Assembly (NCBI GenBank): GCA_964567435.1
Contig: CAZMMQ010000042.1
Span: 1 to 31,252, forward strand
From: RFSX01 sp964567435
GTDB taxonomy: Bacteria; Bacteroidota; Bacteroidia; Chitinophagales; Saprospiraceae
Direction of reading: 5' to 3'
Length of the DNA stretch: 31,252 nt
Below are positions 24,411 to 31,252 of the stretch, in pieces (the stretch's first letter is position 1; each line of letters starts with the position of its first letter). The notes beneath the pieces were generated by a model. It saw nothing but the letters and a program-made list of their open reading frames with translations, ran no database searches and was not told the DNA's origin. Made by a program: the position numbers and the translations under genes.

Positions 24411-24807
24411 TTTATATTTTAAAATTGTTGACTTTGTTTCTTTGGCAAAGAAACTTGAGTATTGTGTTAAGGTGAAGTATGACTATGAAGGGGAATCAAT
24501 TTTTAGAGGCAAAATTGAAAAGGTTATTCCATTTAGAGGTGTAATAAAATTTGATCAAGTAGAGTATGAGTTTTACTTTCATGGATTGGGAATTGATTTT
24601 AAATCTGACGAAAGAAAAATACATTACAATCACTACGCAGGTAAAGAAGGCTTAGGGGTATATTTTACTTTAAAAGCTCTATTTGAGGATCATAACTTTA
24701 TAGCAACTAAAAAGGTAAAAGACGAATTTGATGATTTGATTCGAAAAAATATTATTAAAGAATGGATGCCTGAAATGTCACAGGGAAATGTGTTCTACTT
24801 GGTTTAA
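24403..24807 (+). CDS. Immunity protein (copy 2)
   Basis: Same protein as the gene at 16491. It overlaps the headless toxin stop by eight bases and the convergent XRE gene by four. If the headless toxin is not made, this copy adds immunity dose; if it is made, it is required for survival. Confidence 0.72.
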   Translation: MNSLYFKIVDFVSLAKKLEYCVKVKYDYEGESIFRGKIEKVIPFRGVIKFDQVEYEFYFHGLGIDFKSDERKIHYNHYAGKEGLGVYFTLKALFEDHNFIATKKVKDEFDDLIRKNIIKEWMPEMSQGNVFYLV

Positions 24808-25154
24808 ACCAATTGTTTCCTAAGCCCTTGTTTTAGAATAAAAGCATCAAGAAAGTCGATAACGGATTGTTTTAGATCATCATCGAGGTTCTGAGTTTTG
24901 ATAAAATAATTAAGAAGCTCGCTATCATTAATTTGATTGCGGGCTTTTTCATTTTGTTTACCGTAGACAAGTTCATCCAACGAGATACCAAGAGCAGTAG
25001 CCATTTTTTGGGCTACTTCTAAGGATGGTACAGACTTACCTCTTTCATATCTGGACAAGTGAGTAACATGAACGCCTATATGTTGTGCAAAAGCTTCTTG
25101 AGAGAGTTTTTTCTCTGCTCTAAGTTCTTTAAGTCTTTTTCCAAAATCTTCCAT
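24804..25154 (-). CDS. XRE-family regulator (copy 2)
   Basis: Identical 116-residue Cro/CI-type repressor candidate, divergent from the second primase gene. Two copies in tandem would double repressor dose and could stabilise the array. Confidence 0.88.
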   Translation of the reverse strand: MEDFGKRLKELRAEKKLSQEAFAQHIGVHVTHLSRYERGKSVPSLEVAQKMATALGISLDELVYGKQNEKARNQINDSELLNYFIKTQNLDDDLKQSVIDFLDAFILKQGLRKQLV

Positions 25155-25335
25155 CTAAAATGCTTTAAATGCTTGTGTTATAAGGATAAATGCTATGCAA
25201 AGATATGTTTTAGCCATCGTAAAAGCTAATTGTTGATGTCAAGAGAAAGCACAATAGCTTGGATAATATAATCATATGTGCTATGTTTACCATCATATTT
25301 GCTTGGCGAATATTTTTTGAAAATAATTATCATCG
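25155..25335. promoter_or_regulatory. Divergent control region (copy 2)
   Basis: Same 181-bp region with three AAATGCT motifs beside the XRE start and the TTG-20-TATGTTTA promoter-like pair on the primase side. Confidence 0.42.
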
Positions 25336-27867
25336 ATGGAGATATCAGAGATAAAAGCACAATTAGGCATACTTGGACTACTCAAATCCTACTCTCTCAC
25401 TCCCGACCGCAACAAAAGAATCAACTGTCCCTTCCACGATGACAAGACACCGTCGATGCAAGTCTACCCAAAGACAAACACGGTTTACTGCTTCTCATCC
25501 AACTGCAAACTACATGGAAAAGCTATCGATCAGATTGACTTCATCATGCACAAAGAGAGCTGCACTAAACATAAAGCCATCCTAAAAGCTAAAGAGCTAC
25601 TCAATCATAAACCACAAAACATGAATCAAGAACTAAGCTTGCAAGATCGATTTATACAAATGCGATCATCCTTATTGAAAAGTAAAAAAGCATTAAGCTA
25701 TTTGTCAGGTAGAAATTTATCCAAAAATTTAGAGGTCGGTTTTAACAGCTATCAAAGTGGTTACAAGCAATTACAAAACTGTATCGTCTTTCCACTAAAA
25801 GACCAGAGCGGAAATGTTACAAGTCTATACGGAAGATCAATCTCAGATCTGAAAGGTTCAAATCATTACTATCTAAAAAACAGAAAAGGACTTTATCCAG
25901 GATATCCGTCTGCAGAAACAAAAACGATAGTTGTAACGGAGGCAGTAATCGACGCAACTACTTTACTGAATCACACAGAATACAAAGTATTGAGTTTGTT
26001 CGGCACAAACGGCTGGAATGAAGAACATACAAAATGCCTGTCGGAGCTTCCGGACTTAGAAGAAGTGATCTTCTTTTTTGATGGAGATGAAGCAGGAAGC
26101 AAAGCAATAGAGACTTATTCGTTATTAGTCAAGACGATCAAGAACGGAGTTAAAATATCTAAAGTTGAAACACCACAAGGCGAAGACGTAAATAGTTTAG
26201 TAGTGAGTCATGAGTCAGAAATATTAAATCACTTAATCAAAGAAAGAATCTTTCTTTTTTCATCTGATCCGCGAAGCGATAAGAAAGAGCATAAAAATGA
26301 AAACTCGGAGTTAGATACAAGCAATTCGGAATATATTAAGTGGAGTAATTACAACTTAGATTTTACAGTAATCGGAGGTGTGGGTTTATATCCATTAGAC
26401 AGATTAAAAGTGACGTTGAAAATCAAACGACAAGATAGTGAAAGACCAATCCATAGTTTAAGACAGGCGATAGATTTATATCAAGATGATATGATAGAAA
26501 AGTTAGCGAGAAAGATAGCGGAACGATTAGAGATAGGAAGTAGTAAAGTACATGAATCACTATTAGAGTTGACAGGATTATTAGAACGATATCGAGAAAT
26601 CCAAAACGAGAAGCGAAAGAAGAAGAAAGTAGAAATCAGAGAGCTAACACCACAAAGAATAGAAACTGCACAAGCTTTTTTAAGTGCTAAGAATCTGGAT
26701 AAGCGAACGAATGTTGCAATAGGAAAAACAGGGTTAATAGGAGAAGTAAAGAATCGAATGATATTATGGTATGTATTTACAAGTAGACTTAGAAAGCAGC
26801 CATTGCATGCAATGTGTTTAGGAGCAAGTGGAACAGGAAAAACATATCTGCAAGAAAAGATTGGAGCCTTAATACCAAAGCATCAGAAAAAGGAAATCAC
26901 AGCAATGAGTGATAATGCAATGTACTACTTTGATGAAAAAGAGTTGGTTCACAAGCTGTTATTAATCGAGGATCTGGACGGAGCGAACGAACAGAAAATC
27001 TTATATGCTTTACGAGAATTAATGAGTAAAAAATACATCAGTAAGACGATCGTAATTAAAGACAGCAAGGGAAATCTAAAGACGATCACCTTAGAAGTTC
27101 GAGGACCTATTTGCTTGGCAGGAACGACAACAAGAGAACGATTGTACGAAGACAACTCTAACCGATCTTTACTTATATATCTGGACAACTCGAAAGGACA
27201 GCGACAGCGAATAATGGACTACCAAAGAAAGGAAAGTGCCGGAAAAATCAACAAGTATAAAGAAGCTGAAATGGTGGAGTTTATGCAAGATGTTCAAAGT
27301 GTATTGAAGCCAATAAAAGTAGTGAATCCATATGCCGAACTGTTGATCATACCAGAGCAAGTTTTTAAGCCACTAAGGACGAATAGTCATTACTTACAGT
27401 TCATAGAATCAGTAACATTTTACCATCAATATCAGCGAGAAAAGAAGCAAGATCAAAGAGGCGGTAGATATATAGAAACGACGATAGAAGATATAGAAAT
27501 AGCGAATGAATTATTGAAGGAAGTGTTGCTGGCCAAGAGCGATGAACTAACTAAAGCCACAAGACGATTTTATGAAATGCTACAAGGGTTTTTAAGCAGA
27601 GAAAAGAAGGAAAGTTTTTATAGTGGTGAGATCAGAAGAGCTTACAGAATGACACCTGCGACAGTTGGCAGGCATCTAAAAATATTAGCGAAATATGGTT
27701 ACGTAAAAGTTGTAGGAGGCGGCAAAAAGAAAGGCTATGAATATGAGTTGGAAAAGAAAGTTGATGACCTAAGAAGTAGAATTACAACGGCTTTAGACGA
27801 AGTTTTGGCAAAGATTAAAAAGAGTAAGTCTCTCAGTCTCTCAACTGTATCTCAAAAGTTAAAATGA
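25336..27867 (+). CDS. CHC2-Toprim primase / helicase-like protein (copy 2)
   Basis: Same 843-residue protein as the first copy: zinc finger, Toprim, P-loop ATPase and winged helix, with all motifs intact. No frameshift or stop distinguishes it, which argues that duplication was recent or that the copies are kept identical. Confidence 0.87.
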   Translation: MEISEIKAQLGILGLLKSYSLTPDRNKRINCPFHDDKTPSMQVYPKTNTVYCFSSNCKLHGKAIDQIDFIMHKESCTKHKAILKAKELLNHKPQNMNQELSLQDRFIQMRSSLLKSKKALSYLSGRNLSKNLEVGFNSYQSGYKQLQNCIVFPLKDQSGNVTSLYGRSISDLKGSNHYYLKNRKGLYPGYPSAETKTIVVTEAVIDATTLLNHTEYKVLSLFGTNGWNEEHTKCLSELPDLEEVIFFFDGDEAGSKAIETYSLLVKTIKNGVKISKVETPQGEDVNSLVVSHESEILNHLIKERIFLFSSDPRSDKKEHKNENSELDTSNSEYIKWSNYNLDFTVIGGVGLYPLDRLKVTLKIKRQDSERPIHSLRQAIDLYQDDMIEKLARKIAERLEIGSSKVHESLLELTGLLERYREIQNEKRKKKKVEIRELTPQRIETAQAFLSAKNLDKRTNVAIGKTGLIGEVKNRMILWYVFTSRLRKQPLHAMCLGASGTGKTYLQEKIGALIPKHQKKEITAMSDNAMYYFDEKELVHKLLLIEDLDGANEQKILYALRELMSKKYISKTIVIKDSKGNLKTITLEVRGPICLAGTTTRERLYEDNSNRSLLIYLDNSKGQRQRIMDYQRKESAGKINKYKEAEMVEFMQDVQSVLKPIKVVNPYAELLIIPEQVFKPLRTNSHYLQFIESVTFYHQYQREKKQDQRGGRYIETTIEDIEIANELLKEVLLAKSDELTKATRRFYEMLQGFLSREKKESFYSGEIRRAYRMTPATVGRHLKILAKYGYVKVVGGGKKKGYEYELEKKVDDLRSRITTALDEVLAKIKKSKSLSLSTVSQKLK

Positions 27868-27925
27868 GATACTGGAACATATGATAATCAATAAGTTAAG
27901 GTAAGTATCTCAATGGAAATCAAAA

Positions 27926-28747
27926 ATGGTAGGCAGGGAACTATTACAAGGATTTACAGAATGGTTAATCAGACTAAACTACTCTAAGAAAAGTGTCCAG
28001 GAAAGGAGTCGACAATTAGAAACTTACCTCAATTGGAAAGAGCAGAATTCAAATCAAAGTATAGAAGATTACAACAAGTGGTTACATGACAAGCCATTGA
28101 AATCAAAGACTATAGTCGGTTATATCGGAGCATTAAAACTATGCAATCAATACTTAGAGAATCATGGCCATCAACCGATCATGACAAGTAAAATCATAAT
28201 AGGGAAAGACTTAGAAATAAGTAGAAATATCCTTAGTGAAGAACAGATTAAGGTGCTTTATGATAGTTGTAACGATGACTTATATGGTATGAGAGATAGA
28301 GTGATAATAGCTGTGTTTTATGGCTGTGGTTTAAGATGTAGAGAAGGAGCAAATTTAGAGCAAAGAGATATAGATTTTAAGAGTGGATTGTTACACGTCA
28401 GAAAAGGGAAAGGCTACAAAGAAAGATATGTTCCAATGAGTCCAGGAGTGATGAAAGAACTAAAGCAATGGTTAGAAAATGGACAACAGTTTTTTAGTAT
28501 TAAAACAAACTTAATCATACCAAGTAGAACAGGAAAGGTAATAGGCTGCCATGGCTTAACCAGACGAGTAAAAATGATGTGTGAGAAATCTAAAATCAAG
28601 AATCCAATTAGTTTGCATGGATTACGTCATAGCATAGCTACACATTTATTAGATAGTGGAATGAGTATAGAAAAGATAGGACAGTTTTTAGGACACAGTA
28701 GTTTAGAGACAACTCAGATTTATACAAGGGTTGGAGATGGAATTTAG
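27926..28747 (+). CDS. Tyrosine recombinase Int1 (copy 2)
   Basis: Same catalytically complete XerC/D-like enzyme, with the R, HxxR, H and Y boxes intact. It sits in the same coupled operon position as in copy 1. Confidence 0.9.
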   Translation: MVGRELLQGFTEWLIRLNYSKKSVQERSRQLETYLNWKEQNSNQSIEDYNKWLHDKPLKSKTIVGYIGALKLCNQYLENHGHQPIMTSKIIIGKDLEISRNILSEEQIKVLYDSCNDDLYGMRDRVIIAVFYGCGLRCREGANLEQRDIDFKSGLLHVRKGKGYKERYVPMSPGVMKELKQWLENGQQFFSIKTNLIIPSRTGKVIGCHGLTRRVKMMCEKSKIKNPISLHGLRHSIATHLLDSGMSIEKIGQFLGHSSLETTQIYTRVGDGI

Positions 28748-29588
28748 AGAATATTTAGAGCGAAAGAACTTAGCCGAGAAGGGAATCTATAGAAGAAATA
28801 GATTAGTAGAAAGATGGTTGAAATGGTTACCAAAATCAATAGAGGAATTAAACTATCAAGACTTATTAAATTATATCGAGAAGCTACAGAAAGAAGAAAA
28901 GACTATCAGCCATATCAATGCAGTACTCTTAGGAATCAGTGATTATTACAATTACAAGAAGCTGCCAAACTTAGCCATCAATACCAGATTAAAAGGACAA
29001 GTAACTAAAGCAATATCGAATCCATTAACAGCAGAACAGTTAGAAGAAATCTACAAGGTTTTTGAGGGAAATGAGTTAGAGAAAGTGATTTTAGGATTAA
29101 TGATTTATCAAGGATTAGAGCAGAGTGATTTTATAACTATAGAAACCAAAGACATCAATTTAGAGAAAGGAGCGATATACATACCATCAAGAAAAGAGAG
29201 GAGAAGTAGAACTTTAAGATTAGAGTCACATCAGATCTTACAACTACAAAATTTTATTTTTTCACTTGAGTCGGGAAGCCCCGACAGGCAATTAAAGACA
29301 ACTGAGAAAGCGTTCTCACCTTACAATGACAACCCGAATCATTTTAATTATTTGTTGAGAAAATTGACAAAGGAATTAAAGAAGCAGATTAGAGAAAAGT
29401 TAGAAATAGAAGTTATTAAGTTGAGCCATTTAAGACAATCAAGAATAGCTATTTGGGTTAAAAAAGAGGGCATCAGAAAAGGACAATACAAAGCAGGTTT
29501 TAGAAGAGTAATGAGTGCAGAGAAGTATTTAAAAGCAGATCTAACAGACTTGAAAAATGAGATAAAGAAACATCATCCGTTTAAATAG
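28737..29588 (+). CDS. Tyrosine recombinase-like Int2 (copy 2)
   Basis: Same degenerate partner: box I Arg missing, Phe in place of the conserved His, Tyr retained. The identical changes in both copies show these are not random decay within one copy. Confidence 0.78.
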   Translation: MEFREYLERKNLAEKGIYRRNRLVERWLKWLPKSIEELNYQDLLNYIEKLQKEEKTISHINAVLLGISDYYNYKKLPNLAINTRLKGQVTKAISNPLTAEQLEEIYKVFEGNELEKVILGLMIYQGLEQSDFITIETKDINLEKGAIYIPSRKERRSRTLRLESHQILQLQNFIFSLESGSPDRQLKTTEKAFSPYNDNPNHFNYLLRKLTKELKKQIREKLEIEVIKLSHLRQSRIAIWVKKEGIRKGQYKAGFRRVMSAEKYLKADLTDLKNEIKKHHPFK

Positions 29589-29634
29589 CAGAGTTAAATG
29601 TTTAACTTGTGATATCAAGATGAGATTATAAAGA

Positions 29635-30177
29635 ATGAAGAAAGAAACAGACATAACAGAAGGAATAGTTATCAGTAAAATCAGAATGATACGAGGTCAT
29701 AAAGTAATGTTGGATAGCGACTTAGCAGAACTGTATGAAGTAGAAACAAGAGTTTTGAATCAGCAAGTGAAGAGAAATATCAAACGGTTCCCTGAGGACT
29801 TCATGTTCCAATTAAGTAAAGAAGAGTTCGATAACTTGAAATCACAAAATGTGACATCAAGTTGGGGAGGAAGAAGAAAAGCACCATATGCATTTACAGA
29901 GCATGGCGTATTGATGTTATCAAGTGTATTGAAAAGTGATAAAGCAATAGCGGTTAATATTAGAATAGTGAGAGTGTTTACAAGAATGCGTGAATTACTA
30001 TTACATCATAAAGACTTGGTGTTGAAAATGGAGCAGATAGAAAGAAGTGTAAGTGGCCAAGGTCACGAAATCAAAGTTCTCTTTGAATACATAAAGAAAC
30101 TTATCGAATCTAAAGAGCAAGAAGAAGAGCAGGAATCAAGAAAGAGAATTGGTTACAAAACAAAGAAAGATAAGTAG
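29635..30177 (+). CDS. ORF6N domain protein (copy 2)
   Basis: Same 180-residue ORF6N DNA-binding protein with a charged C-terminal coil, last gene before the second non-coding region. Confidence 0.88.
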   Translation: MKKETDITEGIVISKIRMIRGHKVMLDSDLAELYEVETRVLNQQVKRNIKRFPEDFMFQLSKEEFDNLKSQNVTSSWGGRRKAPYAFTEHGVLMLSSVLKSDKAIAVNIRIVRVFTRMRELLLHHKDLVLKMEQIERSVSGQGHEIKVLFEYIKKLIESKEQEEEQESRKRIGYKTKKDK

Positions 30178-31155
30178 TAGCCTACTCCCTTCGGTCGTAG
30201 AAGATTGTTTCATTGATCAGCTTAGCTCAAATCTTCCCACGGATCAAATGCCACCCGCAAGCAGAGAAGCGGCGTTCGTCGGGTTCCCTTGCATCATATA
30301 TCCTGCCAGAGCACTACGTTGGCTCACAGGAGCTTCCTAGCGTCAGCACCTTTGTCATGATATATGACGACTGCGGTCAGCTCCTCACAGTAGTTCCCAG
30401 TCTGCATACAGACTATGCTTGCACTACGATAAATCTCCGTTCCAGTTCGCTAACGCCATAGACTGTCTACATCCTTCCACTACTAATTATTTGGCGGACT
30501 GCTAAACTCACTCGGCTGCATGATTTATTTTATAGTTCGTTCCGCTATCGCTTCACTGTTTATTTAAAGGTATCATTTGCTGCACCCTCAAAAGCTCAAC
30601 GCCTCGTCATTCCATACGCTTCACCAGCCTTAAAATCTAAGCTCAAAGCCAAGCACAGTCTGGCTGTCGCTATTCCATTCCTCGAATCAGCAGCAACTTC
30701 GCCTCCGTGCCTCTACGAGTCGGCACTCCCGGCTCACACCTCGTTCGTGTCCGCAGTCGTCCGCCCCCACGAATGCTCTGCTCGCTGAAGGCTCTTTCTC
30801 TGCTTTTAGCTCAACACAAACAAAAGGCTAAACACAATCCTCCCACTAAAAAACAAACCCGAACGGCAAAGGTAGGCTTCCCACGGATAGCTCAATGGAG
30901 CTCTGGCAGCACTCAAAGCTATGCAGCTCCTCCATTGATCTATCGCCACCCAAAAAGAGTTGCCTATCGGTTTTGTTTTTGCTCATGCTCTGGCTAAACT
31001 CAAGCACAGTACTAAATCAAAGCTTATTTTTTTCAATTGAAAACCCTTCAAATGAAAAAGAAAAGTATGAAATACATATCTTGCGAAAGTTGAAAAATAG
31101 AAGTTTAAAATATCGAGCGATTAGAGAAATAAAAGCACTGTTGAAAATCTGTGCC
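30178..31155. other. About 1 kb non-coding region of the element (copy 2)
   Basis: Same composition shift, CTTCCCACGGAT direct repeats (30233 and 30877), hairpin and right-end TTGAAAA repeats as in copy 1. No gene seen. Confidence 0.58.
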
Positions 31156-31252
31156 ATGGCTCTGAAATGGACATTGAAAAAAGTGTGCAAGGATACGCCG
31201 GTGTTAGTCGCCAATAAAAATTACAACAATCCATATAAAGTCTCCTTCGGAA
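31156..31252 (+). CDS. Displaced original HINT tail, partial (right flank)
   Basis: The element right end (MALKWTLKKVCKDTPVLVAN) again reads in frame into a core, but the sequence beyond 31223 differs from both element copies: after Asn-Lys-Asn-Tyr it continues NNPYKVSFG instead of NSSDNPFKIS. This is probably the HINT region of the original target gene, pushed downstream by integration. Its own toxin tip and immunity gene should follow beyond the window. It could alternatively be the start of a third element with a different cargo. The reading frame is open to the last base. Confidence 0.55.
   Translation, partial: MALKWTLKKVCKDTPVLVANKNYNNPYKVSFG
31198..31223 (+). repeat. Right attachment core (attR)
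   Basis: Third occurrence of the 26-base core. The left flank is the element right end; the right flank (CAACAATCCATATAAAG) is unlike the element left end. Identity stops exactly at base 26, where C replaces T, which fixes the right limit of the shared core. Confidence 0.75.

Larger units (their letters stand above)
23286..31197 (+). mobile_element. 7,912-bp toxin-tip integrative element, copy 2
   Basis: Direct head-to-tail second copy. Every gene, intergenic length and shadow frame recurs at the same offset, and no difference was noticed between copies in the parts compared. Tandem arrays arise when an element integrates next to a resident copy at a regenerated att site. A circular intermediate read through by an assembler would give the same picture. 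Confidence 0.75.

Noticed and set aside
1..31252. tRNA or rRNA genes, including a tRNA att site
   Set aside because: No cloverleaf-type or rRNA-like sequence was recognised on reading; the element's target is a protein-coding HINT sequence.

Overview
The window looks like a chromosomal segment from a member of the Bacteroidota, possibly the Saprospiria/Cytophagia side. Reasons: low-G+C, Lys/Asn-rich genes; a large secreted protein with SdrD B-like domains; a mutasome-type DnaE; a Flavobacteria-like small zinc-ribbon membrane protein; and few clear Shine-Dalgarno sites. The lineage is inferred from gene families only.

Layout. (1) 1-4104 is a decayed defence island. It holds the 3' part of a type I restriction hsdR split by a 4-bp tandem duplication, a DarT-like 5' remnant, an inserted minus-strand pair (DUF2188 protein plus an NDT/TIR-like protein interrupted by an assembly gap), a DarG-like 3' remnant, and a broken DUF4268 gene. 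(2) 4105-14331 is ordinary chromosome: a secreted SdrD B-like protein, a stand-alone DnaE2-type polymerase behind a 717-bp intergenic region with three perfect dyads, a frameshifted zinc-ribbon membrane protein, an M14 carboxypeptidase lipoprotein overlapping a DUF1905/YdeI-like gene, a small membrane protein and an SDR oxidoreductase with an altered active site. (3) 14332-14825 is repeat-rich non-coding DNA ending in an inverted pair of REP-like palindromes. (4) 14821-31252 is the most interesting part: a polymorphic-toxin HINT gene that contains two head-to-tail copies of a 7,912-bp element.

The element (15374-23285, repeated at 23286-31197) starts inside the HINT coding sequence. It supplies the rest of the HINT domain, a ParB-like toxin tip and an overlapping immunity gene. 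These are followed by a convergent XRE repressor, a divergent CHC2-Toprim-ATPase primase/helicase, two overlapping tyrosine recombinases, an ORF6N protein and about 1 kb of non-coding DNA. A 26-bp identical core lies at the left end, the inter-copy junction and the right end. Joining the left flank (before 15374) to the right flank (after 31223) through one core gives a continuous HINT reading frame with a different downstream sequence, which is what a pre-insertion attB inside a HINT gene should look like.

Inferred model: a satellite-like, replicating integrative element uses a conserved stretch near the start of a HINT domain as its attachment site. On integration it swaps the host toxin's C-terminal tip and immunity gene for its own, and pushes the old tip downstream as a headless cassette. 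The tandem copies could be real or could come from assembling a circular form. The recipient gene here is also 5'-truncated and carries a 7-bp tandem duplication that shifts its frame.
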